Shown: piece after piece, positions 8,116 to 17,487 of the stretch
How positions within the stretch are numbered: the stretch's first letter is position 1
How the letters are laid out: every line of letters starts with the position of its first letter
Source of the DNA: Prochlorococcus sp. AG-418-G18
GTDB lineage: Bacteria > Cyanobacteriota > Cyanobacteriia > PCC-6307 > Cyanobiaceae
Direction: 5' to 3'
Length of the DNA stretch: 35,784 nucleotides
Assembly (NCBI GenBank): GCA_003214215.1
Contig: QCLX01000015.1
Location: 1-35,784 of the forward strand
Notes under the pieces: model-generated
What the model saw: the letters and a program-made list of their open reading frames with translations, nothing else
What the model was told of the DNA's origin: nothing
Databases searched by the model: none
Translations under genes and position numbers: made by a program

Positions 8116-9735
8116 ATGAATTTTAATTTGAAGTTCGAAAAATTAAATAAAAAAAATTCCCAAAGAAAGCACTATGGAAAAATCCTAACTGTAAGACTGC
8201 CATGTAATCCAATATTTCCCATAGGACCTATCTATTTAGTAGATCATATTCATAAATGTTTTCCAAGGATAGAACAGCAATTCATTGATCTAGCGATAAT
8301 TCCATCTAATAAAGTTTCCAAATATTTAGCTAGAAAAATTGATCAATTTAGACCACATCTAATCATTTTTTCATGGAGAGATATACAAATTTATGCACCT
8401 GTTGATGGTAGAAGTGGAAATCCCCTACAAAACTCTTTTGAAGTTTTCTACTCGAAAAACATCCTTAAAAAGATCAGAGGTTCCTGGGGAGGATTAAAAT
8501 TAATTGCATCGCATTATGGAGAAATATATAGAAATACTTCTTTAGTCAAGATGGGACTAAAAAGAGCACAAAAATACAACAAAAATATAAAAGTGATTTT
8601 AGGAGGTGGGGCTGTTAGTGTCTTCTATGAACAATTAGGCAATCTACTCCCAAAAGGAACTGTAATTTCAGTTGGAGAGGGAGAGAATCTCATAGAAAAA
8701 ATCATTAGAGGAGATTCAATAGAGGAAGAAAGATGTTACATAGCTGGACAAAAACCTCGGAACAAATTAATACATGAACAACCCTCAGGCACCGTAAAAA
8801 CTGCCTGCAACTATAAATTTATTAAATCAATATGGCCTGAATTCAATTGGTATATAGAAGGTGGAGATTACTACGTAGGGGTACAAACAAAAAGAGGTTG
8901 TCCTCATAATTGTTGTTTCTGTGTTTATACAGTTGTTGAGGGGAAGCAGGTGCGCGTTAATCCTGTTAACGAAGTGATCAAAGAAATGAAGCAATTATAT
9001 GATCTAGGAATAAGAGGATTTTGGTTCACTGATGCACAGTTTATTCCAGCTAAAAAACATATTGAAGATGCGAAAACACTTTTGCAAGCAATTAAGGATC
9101 AAGGCTGGGATGATATTAATTGGGCTGCATATATAAGAGCAGATAATATCGATGCTGAGCTAGCTCAGCTTATGGTTGATACAGGTATGAGCTATTTTGA
9201 AATAGGCATCACATCGGGATCTCAAGAACTTGTTAGAAAAATGAGATTAGCATATGACCTTGAAACTGTATTAAATAATTGCAGAATGCTAGTCAAATCA
9301 GGTTTCAAGAATCATGTTTCCGTCAACTATTCATTTAATGTTTTTGATGAAACGCCCAGCACTATAAGACAAACGATTGCTTACCATAGAGAATTAGAAA
9401 ATATTTTTGGTAAAGGCTTAGTTGATCCAGCTATATTCTTTATAGGTTTGCAACCTCACACTCTTCTTGAGAAGTACGCTTTGGAACATAAAATTTTGAA
9501 GCCAAATTATAATCCGATGAGCATGATGCCCTGGACTGCGAGAAAACTTCTTTGGAATCCAGGCTTACTAGGAAAAAAACTTGGTCAGGTTTGCTTAGAA
9601 GCTTTTGATAATCCAGAAGATGAATTTGGTAAAACAGTTATAAACATCCTTGAGAGAGAATATGGAAAGTCCTCCTTAAAAGAATCCTTAAAAGTCCGTC
9701 CCTTGTCAGAAAGGAAATTAGCTCATTCTAAATAA
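8116..9735 (+). CDS. B12-binding-type radical SAM protein, function unknown
   Basis: 539 residues. The N-terminal ~215 residues form a Rossmann-like B12-binding-type domain: it starts with KILTVRLPCNP and contains the glycine-rich VILGGGAVSVF and the GEGENLIEKI segment usual in this class. I do not see the DxHxxG cobalamin-ligand motif. The radical SAM domain follows, with the 4Fe-4S motif C262-x3-C266-x2-C269 (RGCPHNCCFC) and the DLGIRGFWFTDAQF and YIRADNIDAELAQLMVDTG segments. This overall plan is shared with BchE-type cyclases, methyltransferases and related enzymes, but I do not recognise the specific subfamily, so no substrate is assigned. ATG 8116 is 107 nt after the GT2 gene and is preceded by an AAAGGAAAA sequence about 25 nt upstream. 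It converges on clpS. Confidence 0.8.
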   Translation: MNFNLKFEKLNKKNSQRKHYGKILTVRLPCNPIFPIGPIYLVDHIHKCFPRIEQQFIDLAIIPSNKVSKYLARKIDQFRPHLIIFSWRDIQIYAPVDGRSGNPLQNSFEVFYSKNILKKIRGSWGGLKLIASHYGEIYRNTSLVKMGLKRAQKYNKNIKVILGGGAVSVFYEQLGNLLPKGTVISVGEGENLIEKIIRGDSIEEERCYIAGQKPRNKLIHEQPSGTVKTACNYKFIKSIWPEFNWYIEGGDYYVGVQTKRGCPHNCCFCVYTVVEGKQVRVNPVNEVIKEMKQLYDLGIRGFWFTDAQFIPAKKHIEDAKTLLQAIKDQGWDDINWAAYIRADNIDAELAQLMVDTGMSYFEIGITSGSQELVRKMRLAYDLETVLNNCRMLVKSGFKNHVSVNYSFNVFDETPSTIRQTIAYHRELENIFGKGLVDPAIFFIGLQPHTLLEKYALEHKILKPNYNPMSMMPWTARKLLWNPGLLGKKLGQVCLEAFDNPEDEFGKTVINILEREYGKSSLKESLKVRPLSERKLAHSK

Positions 9736-9750
9736 TAAAAAAAACCGCTA

Positions 9751-10068
9751 TTAATCCTCTTTCTCAATTGAACTAGAAATTCCTTTAGATTTTAATGATT
9801 CTGAGTAGAATTCTGCTGGCTCTAAATCACAAACAATTACCAAACCTATACCCGTATTATGTGCCTCAAGCATTATGGCAATAGCATCTTGTTCGCTTAA
9901 CTGCGGCACAACTTCTCGTAGTGAAATAGTGACATACTCCATAGAATTAACTGGGTCATTATGAAGTAAAACCTTATATTTTGGAGATTTATTTTTTAAT
10001 TCAGCAGGTTTCTTTTCAATCACTGCTGAATTATTACTTACACTTTGTTCTAACTTTATAGATAGCAT
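9751..10068 (-). CDS. clpS: ATP-dependent Clp protease adaptor ClpS
   Basis: ClpS delivers N-degron substrates to the ClpCP/ClpAP protease. The 105-residue protein has a variable N-terminal tail (~1-30) and then the ClpS core. The core shows YKVLLHNDPVNSMEYV, where the HND..N segment matches the N-degron pocket motif, and AIAIMLEAHNTGIGLVIVCD, which matches the IMLxxHxxG signature helix. A short charged tail ends the protein. The length is normal. It is co-oriented with dapL, lying 32 nt downstream of the dapL stop, and it converges with the radical SAM gene with only 15 nt between stops. Cyanobacteria can carry more than one ClpS; which paralog this is cannot be decided from the window. Confidence 0.92.
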   Translation of the reverse strand: MLSIKLEQSVSNNSAVIEKKPAELKNKSPKYKVLLHNDPVNSMEYVTISLREVVPQLSEQDAIAIMLEAHNTGIGLVIVCDLEPAEFYSESLKSKGISSSIEKED

Positions 10069-10100
10069 TAAATTTTTAAGAGTCTAAATTGTACTAATAA

Positions 10101-11327
10101 TTATATATTAATTATTCTTTCCATTGCATCAATGACATTTGATCGTGAGTTAAATGCTGACAAACGAAAATAACCTTCTCCAGACAATCCAAATCCGCTC
10201 CCAGGTGTTCCCACTACACCAACTTTTTGGAGAAGGAAATCAAAAAAGTCCCAAGAGGTCATTTGATCGGGAACTTTAATCCAGATATAAGGAGCATTGT
10301 CCCCACCATAAACTTTATATCCTGCATTCTGAAGTTTATTTTTCATGATTTTTGCATTTTCCATATAAAAATCAATTAAACCTCTTACCTGTTTCTTTCC
10401 TTCAAGAGAATAAACAGCCTCTGCCCCTCTCTGAACCACATAACTTACTCCATTAAACTTTGTAGATTGTCGCCTATTCCAAAGAGGCCATAAGTCTATT
10501 TCCTCATTTGTTGAGCTCAAACCTTTGAGATTTTTAGGTATTACTGTAAAAGCACATCTAACTCCAGTGAATCCTGCATTTTTTGAAAAAGATCTAAATT
10601 CAATGGCACAATCGTTTGCTCCCTCAATCTCATATATTGAATGTGGAATATCATTATCTTGAATAAAGGCTTCATAAGCTGCATCAAAAAGTATTAAAGA
10701 TTTGTTTTGAAGAGCATAGTCAACCCACTTTTTCAATTCATCTTTAGTTATTGTGGCTCCAGTAGGATTATTTGGAAAACAAAGATATATAATGTCAACT
10801 TTATTTTTAGGTAATTCTGGCAAAAAATTATTTTCCTCATTTATTGAAATATATGTCAACCCTTTATAAGTTCCATTTTCAAGAGCATCTCCAGTTCTTC
10901 CTGTCATAACATTACTATCTACATAAACAGGGTAAACAGGATCAGTTACAGCGATTGAATTATTCTTACCAAGGATATCTAAAATATTACTACTGTCGCA
11001 CTTTGAACCATCTGAAACAAATATTTCTTCAGGTAAAATTTTGCAACCCCTTGCAATAAAATCATTCTCAGATATTTTTTCTCTTAGCCAAGAATAACCT
11101 TGTTCTGGTCCATAACCCTTAAAACCTTCAGAAGTTCCCATATCATTTAAAGCTTTACCCATAGCATCTATGCAAGCTTTAGGTAATGGTTCTGTCACGT
11201 CACCTATGCCAAGTTTAATAATGTCAGAACTCTTATTAGATTGAGAATATATTTTTACCCTTTTAGCAATTTCAGGAAATAAATAGCCTGCCTTGAGTTT
11301 CAAATAATTTTCGTTTACTTGGACCAC
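10101..11327 (-). CDS. dapL: LL-diaminopimelate aminotransferase
   Basis: DapL converts tetrahydrodipicolinate to LL-diaminopimelate in one glutamate-dependent step. It replaces the succinylase/acetylase branches and supplies both lysine and peptidoglycan diaminopimelate; it is the usual route in cyanobacteria and plants. The 408-residue protein is a fold-type I PLP aminotransferase: [20 protein letters not shown] at the start and [15 protein letters not shown] near 184-198. D215 (LFDAAYEAF) would pair with the PLP nitrogen and K249 in [13 protein letters not shown] is the Schiff-base lysine. GTPGSGFG and a late Arg (FRLSAF) contact substrate. The start ATG 11327 opens onto a 293-nt spacer shared with divergent rne. 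Confidence 0.96.
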   Translation of the reverse strand: MVQVNENYLKLKAGYLFPEIAKRVKIYSQSNKSSDIIKLGIGDVTEPLPKACIDAMGKALNDMGTSEGFKGYGPEQGYSWLREKISENDFIARGCKILPEEIFVSDGSKCDSSNILDILGKNNSIAVTDPVYPVYVDSNVMTGRTGDALENGTYKGLTYISINEENNFLPELPKNKVDIIYLCFPNNPTGATITKDELKKWVDYALQNKSLILFDAAYEAFIQDNDIPHSIYEIEGANDCAIEFRSFSKNAGFTGVRCAFTVIPKNLKGLSSTNEEIDLWPLWNRRQSTKFNGVSYVVQRGAEAVYSLEGKKQVRGLIDFYMENAKIMKNKLQNAGYKVYGGDNAPYIWIKVPDQMTSWDFFDFLLQKVGVVGTPGSGFGLSGEGYFRLSAFNSRSNVIDAMERIINI

Positions 11328-11620
11328 TTTAGATAAACATTTAACAACTATAAGGATAATGGATCAACGTGCTTTAGTGATGATTTGATGTTAAGATTAT
11401 TGTAGTTATGATTAAATTAAGAAAAAATCGTAGCTTATTAATTAAATTTCAAACTATTTGAAAGTCGTCTAAAACTTTATACGTAGCATAACCCAATTGC
11501 TATTAATCTTAATTTAAAAAGTAAATAAATACTAATTATAAAAAGTTGCTTTCTTAAAAGGTAAAGAATTGAATTTACTTTAGATGATTTTCAAAATTCA
11601 AACCATTCAGAATCAATTAT
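11328..11620. promoter_or_regulatory. Divergent dapL/rne promoter and rne leader region
   Basis: 293 nt with no credible coding frame, the longest gene-free stretch in the window. It must hold promoters for dapL (leftward) and rne (rightward). I see an inverted repeat TTTCAAA-CTA-TTTGAAA at 11447-11463, whose right arm also provides a TTGAAA that could serve as a -35 element, but no convincing TATAAT at the right spacing. Long A/U-rich leaders are known to mediate autoregulation of RNase E genes in other bacteria. The A/T-rich 120 nt before the rne ATG would suit that, but this is inference. Confidence 0.45.
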
Positions 11621-13444
11621 ATGTCTCAGCAAATTATCATCGCTGAGCAGGCTCGAATTGCAGCTCTACTCACAGATGATCGAGTTGATGAATTAATCGT
11701 CGCACAAGGTCAATACCAAATTGGCGATATTTTTTTAGGTACAGTTGAAAATGTCCTCCCTGGCATTGATGCAGCTTTCATAAATATTGATGAAAGTGAT
11801 AAAAATGGATTCATCCATGTATCTGATCTAGGCCCATTAAGACTAAAAAAAGGAATATTTGGAATAACTGAATTACTAGAGCCAAAACAAAAAGTTTTAG
11901 TGCAAGTAATGAAGGAGCCTACAGGATCTAAAGGTCCTAGACTTAATGGGAGTATTTCATTACCTGGAAAGTATTTAATCCTTCAGCCATCTGGTCAAGG
12001 AGTAAATATTTCCAGAAAAATAAATACAGAAACAGAGAGAAGCCGTCTAAAAGCTCTCGGGGTATTAATAAAACCACCGAGCACAGGTTTACTTTTTAGA
12101 ACAGAGGCCGAAAAGATAAAAGAAGAACTACTTATTGAAGATCTAGAAAATTTAATTCAACAATGGGAAAATATTTTAAAAATTACAGAGACTTCTAATC
12201 CACCAAATTTAATTAAAAGAGATGATGATTTCTCTCTTAAGATTTTGAGAGATCATATTAAATCATCAACTAAAAGTATAATTATCGATAGTAAATTTTC
12301 AGTAGAAAGGGCAAAAGATTTCCTAATAAATTATGAATCGAATGTGGATATTGAATTTCACGATAACGGTTTAAACCAGCATATTTTAGAAAAATACGAA
12401 ATTAAGAAAACAATTCAAAAAGCTCTTCAACCGAGAGTAGATCTCCCTTCAGGAGGTTATATAATTATCGAACCTACTGAAGCTCTAACGGTTATTGATG
12501 TAAACTCAGGATCATTCACAAGATCCGCCAACTCTAGACAAACTGTTTTGTGGACAAATTGTGAGGCTGCAGTAGAAATCTCGAGACAAATGAAATTAAG
12601 AAATATTGGTGGAGTTATCGTAGTAGATTTTATTGACATGGAATCTAGAAGAGATCAATTCCAATTACTTGAGCACTTTACTTCAGCAATAAAAGATGAT
12701 TCTGCCAGACCTCAGATAGCTCAACTTACTGAATTAGGTTTAGTTGAGTTAACCAGAAAAAGACAAGGTCAAAACATATATGAACTATTCGGTAAAAAAT
12801 GTTCCTCTTGCAATGGTACAGGCAATGTAGAAAATCAATTAAATTTTGAAATTCCCAATCTAAAAACAAAACACATTGAAGAAAAAACTAATAAAGCAAA
12901 TAGCATAAACACTTTAGATGTCGATACTTCTCAAAAAGTTGAAAAGCAAGAAAAAATAAATGAAAAAGAATTCCTTAACCCAAAGAATCTAAATAAATTG
13001 GATGGTTCTTATAAAAAAGATAGTGATAATAATGACTTGAACACATCAAATTCAAAAGAAAAAAATCTAATCGCTGTTGATCTTACTAATGATGAAAAAA
13101 TTGTTTTCAGTCAATTAGGTATTAATCCACTAATCAAATTAGGCAAAGAGTATCTCACGAGCAATAATTTTGTACTTTTAAAAACCAACAGTAATGAAAA
13201 AGAAAAAACTTTAAATAATAAAAAAACTTCAGCAAAACAAGTAAAAAAAATCTCAAAATCTAAAGAAACAAAAGACCTTGAAATTAATATTGGAGCAAAT
13301 GCGAATTCCAAAGATAAATCAAAAATAGAAACTAATGAGAATGAAGAAATTGTATTTTTAGATAAGAAAGATGAAATTGACCTCACAGATGAGTTAAACA
13401 ATGCAAGAAAAAAAAGAAGAAGATCTTCAGCAAGTACTGAATAA
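11621..13444 (+). CDS. rne: Ribonuclease E/G
   Basis: The endoribonuclease that initiates mRNA decay and processes stable RNA. Of the 607 residues, the first ~400 are the catalytic half. An S1 domain lies at ~35-110 ([20 protein letters not shown]). The DNase I-like subdomain carries the metal-binding aspartates in [12 protein letters not shown] and [11 protein letters not shown]. The Zn-link CSSCNGTGN (near residue 392) is used for tetramer assembly. The C-terminal ~200 residues are low-complexity, Lys/Asn/Glu-rich and short compared with the E. coli scaffold. The end, RKKRRRSSA (residues 596-604), matches the Arg-rich nonapeptide through which cyanobacterial RNase E binds PNPase. The last 44 nt overlap rnhB in another frame. 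The start ATG 11621 begins [16 protein letters not shown], as in other cyanobacterial RNase E. Confidence 0.97.
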   Translation: MSQQIIIAEQARIAALLTDDRVDELIVAQGQYQIGDIFLGTVENVLPGIDAAFINIDESDKNGFIHVSDLGPLRLKKGIFGITELLEPKQKVLVQVMKEPTGSKGPRLNGSISLPGKYLILQPSGQGVNISRKINTETERSRLKALGVLIKPPSTGLLFRTEAEKIKEELLIEDLENLIQQWENILKITETSNPPNLIKRDDDFSLKILRDHIKSSTKSIIIDSKFSVERAKDFLINYESNVDIEFHDNGLNQHILEKYEIKKTIQKALQPRVDLPSGGYIIIEPTEALTVIDVNSGSFTRSANSRQTVLWTNCEAAVEISRQMKLRNIGGVIVVDFIDMESRRDQFQLLEHFTSAIKDDSARPQIAQLTELGLVELTRKRQGQNIYELFGKKCSSCNGTGNVENQLNFEIPNLKTKHIEEKTNKANSINTLDVDTSQKVEKQEKINEKEFLNPKNLNKLDGSYKKDSDNNDLNTSNSKEKNLIAVDLTNDEKIVFSQLGINPLIKLGKEYLTSNNFVLLKTNSNEKEKTLNNKKTSAKQVKKISKSKETKDLEINIGANANSKDKSKIETNENEEIVFLDKKDEIDLTDELNNARKKRRRSSASTE

Positions 13445-14018
13445 AATATCCCAAGTTGGAATAGATGAAGTTGGGAAAGGAGCAATTTTTGGTCCAGTTT
13501 TTTCAGCAGTTGTTGTATTAACTGAAGAAAATAAACTTAACTTAAAAAAATTAGGAGTAAAGGATAGTAAACAATTAACTCCCAAAAAAAGGAAATTACT
13601 TTTGCCGAAAATTTTATTACTTTCTTCAGATTATGGAATTGGGCAATCCTCGGCTAAAGAAATAGATAAGTTCGGAATAAGGGTTGCAACTGAGCTTTCA
13701 ATGATAAGAGCTTTAAAAAAATTAAAAGAGAAACCATCTGAATTAATAATTGACGGTCCATTATTATTAAGGCCATGGAAAGGAATTCAGAAAAATATAG
13801 TATCAGGAGATTCTAAATTTACCGCAATAGCTTCGGCAAGCATAGTAGCAAAAGTATCTCGAGATAATCTAATGGAGAGATTAGGGGAAAAATACTCAGA
13901 ATACTTAATATCTAAAAACAAGGGTTATGGCACCAGAGAGCACCTTTTAGTTATCAAAAAAAATGGAATAACTAATCTTCATAGGAAAAGTTTTTTGAAA
14001 AAATCAAATCTTCTTTAA
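13401..14018 (+). CDS. rnhB: Ribonuclease HII
   Basis: RNase HII removes ribonucleotides embedded in DNA and RNA from RNA-DNA hybrids. The 205-residue protein shows the family pattern: [15 protein letters not shown] with D22 and E23 (the DEDD site; the usual G-R/K-G tripeptide follows), [23 protein letters not shown] with D118, and [20 protein letters not shown]. It begins inside rne: ATG 13401 is the only Met codon upstream of the core, giving a 44-nt overlap in the -1/+2 frame sense and no strong ribosome binding site, so coupling to rne translation is likely. Its 3' end overlaps the convergent DUF1997 gene by 15 nt. Confidence 0.95.
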   Translation: MQEKKEEDLQQVLNKISQVGIDEVGKGAIFGPVFSAVVVLTEENKLNLKKLGVKDSKQLTPKKRKLLLPKILLLSSDYGIGQSSAKEIDKFGIRVATELSMIRALKKLKEKPSELIIDGPLLLRPWKGIQKNIVSGDSKFTAIASASIVAKVSRDNLMERLGEKYSEYLISKNKGYGTREHLLVIKKNGITNLHRKSFLKKSNLL

Positions 14019-14522
14019 CTCACACCAATCTAAAAAATCTTTAACTAATTGCTTTTGAACTCTGGACTTTATACCCAATAAAATTCCATTTAATACCGAA
14101 TGTCCAGTAGATTCCAAAATTTTCTTTGGTACCAATTTTAATAAAGGGGGTTGGCTCACAGAGACTCCTAAAAGGGCTTCTCCTTCTAATCCAACATCAG
14201 TTGCTTCTAAATTAGCTTTCAAAATAAGATTAAAGTCATCTATCATCCCCAAACCATCTAATTTACTTTCAATGGCGCTCATTTTTAAAATTCCATCTTT
14301 ATTATCTACCGCAATAGAAACAACAGGGTTAATATCTAATTGAAAAACCTTAAAACTTGTTACTGTATACTTATACCTACCTTCTCCCTCTGGTACTAAT
14401 TTTTTGGAGTCCAGCATTGCTCCAACAACTCTTTCTTCTTCCAAAAGATATTTAGAAAGATACTCTTTATTTCGTGTTACGGAAAGCTTTAGTTTCTGTT
14501 TAGCATCAAAAGACAATAGCAT
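14004..14522 (-). CDS. DUF1997 family protein
   Basis: 172 residues. I recognise it as a DUF1997-type protein, a family found in cyanobacteria and plastids without an established function. Features are the N-terminal [27 protein letters not shown], a beta-rich middle with [20 protein letters not shown], and [24 protein letters not shown] near the C-terminus. The alternating hydrophobic pattern suggests a lipid- or pigment-binding START/SRPBCC-like beta cup, which is only a guess. There is no signal peptide or transmembrane segment. It is divergent from pheA (52 nt between starts) and overlaps the rnhB 3' end by 15 nt. Confidence 0.75.
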   Translation of the reverse strand: MLLSFDAKQKLKLSVTRNKEYLSKYLLEEERVVGAMLDSKKLVPEGEGRYKYTVTSFKVFQLDINPVVSIAVDNKDGILKMSAIESKLDGLGMIDDFNLILKANLEATDVGLEGEALLGVSVSQPPLLKLVPKKILESTGHSVLNGILLGIKSRVQKQLVKDFLDWCELKKI

Positions 14523-14574
14523 GTTCTATATTACTCCAATGCTTATTTGATCTCTTTTTTTCTTACAATTAATC

Positions 14575-15420
14575 ATGCGCAAACAAGTTGCATATTTAGG
14601 TCCTAAAGGAACATACGCAGAAAAAGCAGCTCATATACTATCAAAGCTTGCCAATTTTCAGACACCTATATTTGTACCATGTAATGGGCTACATTCGGTC
14701 ATTAAATCAATAGCCTACAACAATTGTGATGCTGCTGTAGTTCCTATTGAAAATTCCGTAGAAGGAGCTGTCACAGCTACTCTTGATGCTCTTTGGAAAT
14801 TTCCAGATATATTTATCAATCAAGCAATTGTTTTACCCATAAAACATGCATTAATTAGTGATGGGGAAATTTCAATCATTTCAGAAGTATTATCTCATCC
14901 TCAAGCATTAGCTCAATGTTCAGAATGGTTATCAGAAAATCTTCCTAATGCTATCCCTCTTCCAACAAATTCAACATCAGAAGCTGTCAATATGGTAAAA
15001 GGAAGTAAATTTAGAGCAGCTATTGGGTCCAAATCATTAATCCAAATCGAAGGACTTAAAGAATTAGCCTATCCTATTAATGATGTTCCGGGAAATTGCA
15101 CTAGATTTGTATTATTGAGCAAAGATTCTTATTCTAGATCAGCTAATATTGCCAGTTTTGCTTTCTCTTTAATATCAAATAAACCAGGTGCCCTACTGAA
15201 AGCTTTAAATTACATCGCAGATTTTGGATTTAATATGAGTAAAATAGAATCTAGACCTTCTAAAAGAGAGTTGGGCGAATACATTATATATATTGATTTA
15301 GAAATAAATAAGCAAAATAATGTTCAAAAATATATCGCACTTAAGAATCAAATAAAGCCTTTATGCAAGAACTTCATAGATTTTGGAAATTATTTTTCAG
15401 AAAATATTGAATTAGGTTAA
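14575..15420 (+). CDS. pheA: Prephenate dehydratase
   Basis: Converts prephenate to phenylpyruvate, the committed step to phenylalanine. The 281-residue monofunctional enzyme has the catalytic PDT domain at ~4-180: VAYLGPKGTYAEKAA, CDAAVVPIENSVEGAVTATLD and the active-site TRF tripeptide T176-R177-F178 in GNCTRFVLLSK. A C-terminal ACT domain (~188-270) has SNKPGALLKAL and ESRPSKRELGEYIIYID, the motifs that bind phenylalanine for feedback inhibition. There is no fused chorismate mutase. The ATG at 14575 directly precedes the conserved core. Its stop is 1 nt from the stop of the convergent methyltransferase gene. Confidence 0.96.
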   Translation: MRKQVAYLGPKGTYAEKAAHILSKLANFQTPIFVPCNGLHSVIKSIAYNNCDAAVVPIENSVEGAVTATLDALWKFPDIFINQAIVLPIKHALISDGEISIISEVLSHPQALAQCSEWLSENLPNAIPLPTNSTSEAVNMVKGSKFRAAIGSKSLIQIEGLKELAYPINDVPGNCTRFVLLSKDSYSRSANIASFAFSLISNKPGALLKALNYIADFGFNMSKIESRPSKRELGEYIIYIDLEINKQNNVQKYIALKNQIKPLCKNFIDFGNYFSENIELG

Positions 15421-15421
15421 T

Positions 15422-16357
15422 TTATCCTCTACATTTATAAACACCGAACTCCATCAAGCCTGTTCTGAATGCCCAATTCATGAGAAGTATTGTAGGAATC
15501 TCTCTAATAGACTTTATAATCGCTAGAGGGCCAAGTGACAAAATTGCAAAAGGTCTTCTTATGCCTTCAATAATGGAGTCGTACCATGAAGGATTTGTGT
15601 AAGAATTCCAATTTTCAGCAATCACTATTCCTGCACTATTTTTATTAGTTCTAAGAATATTGCCGAATTCTTTAATACTAATGAAATTAGGATGTACCCA
15701 CTGCTCAAGTAATTGTTTAAGAACCAATTTCTCAAAAAAGGATGGAGGGTGTACCCTAAGATCTCTAGAGTTCCAATCAGCCAATGCCAAATATCCTCCA
15801 GGTCTTAAAGTTCTTAGCATTTCATCTGCAAACTTAGCTTTATCATTCATGTGAGCACCAGCCTCAACACTCCAAACCGCATCAAACGAACCGTCTTCAA
15901 ATTTCAAATCCATTGCATCCATAACTTGGAAATTACAATTGAGTCCAGAAGGAGTAAGTTCTTTGGCTCTCTTTACTTGAGCAGGACTAATCGTAATCCC
16001 AGTAACATTAAACCCATAATATTTTGCGAGAATCCTAGAGCTACCTCCTATTCCGCAACCTACATCGAGTATTCTGGAACCTTTTGGCAGTTTATCTAGA
16101 CCACTCCATTTGACTAACTCGTGTACAAATTGGGCTTTAGCCTTTCTAAAATCAATATTTTTTTTCCCTACTGGATAAAAGCCCAAATGTATATGTTCTC
16201 CCCATAATCTTTCAAGTAATTTATCCTGAGTCCAAGCATCATATGCAGATGCCACTGTGCCTGAAGAAATAAATTTCCTAGCATTAATTCTCCAGACTAT
16301 AGATAAAGCTATAAGGAATAAAACCAATAACAAAAAAGGTAATATCGATTCAACCAT
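15422..16357 (-). CDS. Membrane-anchored SAM methyltransferase, MPBQ/MSBQ methyltransferase-like
   Basis: 311 residues with an N-terminal transmembrane anchor (residues ~4-22) followed by a class I SAM methyltransferase: LDVGCGIGGSSRIL (97-110, SAM motif I), FNVTGITISPAQVKRAK, and DGSFDAVWSVEAGAHMNDKAKFADEMLRTL (written in part). The PGGYLALADW segment is typical of tocopherol/quinone methyltransferases. Length, anchor and motifs match the Synechocystis Sll0418 type, which methylates 2-methyl-6-phytyl- or solanesyl-benzoquinol for tocopherol and plastoquinone synthesis. A gamma-tocopherol methyltransferase is the main alternative. The ATG abuts the stop of the upstream LON-domain gene (TAAATG), so the two are co-translated. 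Substrate assignment is inferred from family resemblance. Confidence 0.78.
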   Translation of the reverse strand: MVESILPFLLLVLFLIALSIVWRINARKFISSGTVASAYDAWTQDKLLERLWGEHIHLGFYPVGKKNIDFRKAKAQFVHELVKWSGLDKLPKGSRILDVGCGIGGSSRILAKYYGFNVTGITISPAQVKRAKELTPSGLNCNFQVMDAMDLKFEDGSFDAVWSVEAGAHMNDKAKFADEMLRTLRPGGYLALADWNSRDLRVHPPSFFEKLVLKQLLEQWVHPNFISIKEFGNILRTNKNSAGIVIAENWNSYTNPSWYDSIIEGIRRPFAILSLGPLAIIKSIREIPTILLMNWAFRTGLMEFGVYKCRG

Positions 16358-17014
16358 TTAATTTTCTTTAATATCAGGAAAACTTTCTTTTAGCGCTGTT
16401 CTTGCTGCAAGTTGTTTTCTTGTATTATCCAGCATTTCAAATTCTCTTTGCAAACGAGTATAAGTATTTCTTTCCTCTAAAAGTCTTTGCTGTTCCTCCG
16501 AAACAGCACCACCCAAATGAGCAGCTATCCAAAATGATAATTCCATGGGATTGTTTGGTAATTTATCGGGTAGGTTTTTCTTAGTATTTGTTAATTTACT
16601 TGAAAGATTAATAACATCACTAAGTGCTTCAGTTACTGAATCTTTTAGAGAATCTAATTTTTGAAGGTTATCAACATCATCATCACCAATCCAACTAACC
16701 ATCGCAGAACAAAATGGTGTTGAACGAATGATTTCTAAAACTTGAAATCTTTGTTGTCCAAGAGTGATAATATTACTTCTACCATCCTCTGCAGTTTGAT
16801 GTTTTATTATTTGTGCGCAGCATCCTACATTAGCCATGCTTTTAGTTTTTGGATCCCACTTTATGACTCCAAACATAGAATCTGACTCAAGGATAGATTT
16901 GAGCATAATTCTGTATCTAGATTCAAAAATATGCAAAGGTAAAACTTCTTGAGGAAAAAGAACTACCTCTGGCAAAGGAAATAAAGGTAATTCCCTTACA
17001 GAGAGTTCTCCCAT
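16358..17014 (-). CDS. LON N-terminal (substrate-binding) domain protein
   Basis: 218 residues consisting of the Lon protease N-terminal substrate-recognition domain only (PF02190 type), without AAA+ or peptidase domains. It begins RELPLFPLPEVVLFPQEVLPLHIFESRYR, the hallmark strand and loop of the domain. It continues with MFGVIKWDP and GQQRFQVLEIIRS, then a helical C-terminus with LLEERNTYTRLQREFEMLDN. Such stand-alone proteins are common in cyanobacteria and chloroplasts; they may recognise unfolded clients or act as adaptors, but no function is proven here. It lies 57 nt after rpsJ in the same direction and abuts the methyltransferase gene, so it may be an extension of the str operon. Confidence 0.85.
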   Translation of the reverse strand: MGELSVRELPLFPLPEVVLFPQEVLPLHIFESRYRIMLKSILESDSMFGVIKWDPKTKSMANVGCCAQIIKHQTAEDGRSNIITLGQQRFQVLEIIRSTPFCSAMVSWIGDDDVDNLQKLDSLKDSVTEALSDVINLSSKLTNTKKNLPDKLPNNPMELSFWIAAHLGGAVSEEQQRLLEERNTYTRLQREFEMLDNTRKQLAARTALKESFPDIKEN

Positions 17015-17071
17015 TTAAACCTCATTTATTCATGCTTTATATTAGACAATTTAGGGCCGTTTTGGGATTAC

Positions 17072-17392
17072 TTAAAGTTTAACTTCTATATCTACACCAC
17101 TAGGAAGATCTAATTTCATTAAAGCATCTATAGTTTTTGCTGAAGGACTATAAATATCAATAATTCTTCTATGAGTTCTCGTTTCAAAATGCTCTCTAGA
17201 ATCTTTATCAACATGTGGTGACCTTAGAACACAATAAATTTTCCTTTTTGTAGGTAAAGGTATTGGACCTATTGCTGAAGCAGAAGTAGTATCTGCAGTT
17301 TGTATTATTTTATCGCAAGACAAATCGAGCATTCTTCTATCAAATGCTTTTAGTCTTATTCTTATTTTTTGTTGCGCAATTGAAGAAGTCAT
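17072..17392 (-). CDS. rpsJ: 30S ribosomal protein S10
   Basis: 106 residues, the usual S10 length. S10 sits in the 30S head and also pairs with NusB in antitermination. Recognisable segments are [56 protein letters not shown] and the C-terminal [13 protein letters not shown]. It closes the str-operon order rpsL-rpsG-fusA-tuf-rpsJ, typical of cyanobacteria, where S10 is found after tuf. The 95-nt spacer after tuf contains an imperfect hairpin. Confidence 0.98.
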   Translation of the reverse strand: MTSSIAQQKIRIRLKAFDRRMLDLSCDKIIQTADTTSASAIGPIPLPTKRKIYCVLRSPHVDKDSREHFETRTHRRIIDIYSPSAKTIDALMKLDLPSGVDIEVKL

Positions 17393-17410
17393 AATTTCAA
17401 ATTAATTTTT

Positions 17411-17444
17411 GGAATAGGACTATTTATTAAAAAAGCCCTAATCC
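17411..17444 (-). other. Imperfect hairpin in the tuf-rpsJ spacer
   Basis: Plus-strand arms GGAATAGGAC (17411-17420) and GCCCTAATCC (17435-17444) pair at eight Watson-Crick positions, one G-T wobble on RNA and one mismatch, with a 14-nt A/T-rich loop. In the transcript it lies between tuf and rpsJ. It is not followed by a U-run, so it is not a standard terminator. It may be an RNA processing or stabilising element. Confidence 0.4.
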
Positions 17445-17487
17445 ATGTTTCTATACTAATTGATTGAGGTTAGATTCTTAAAAAATG

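Noticed and set aside
13111-13485. Minus-strand open frame of 124 codons opposite the rne-rnhB junction
   Set aside because: It is antisense to the Lys/Glu-rich RNase E tail, which reads as Phe/Leu/Ser on the other strand; no recognisable features.
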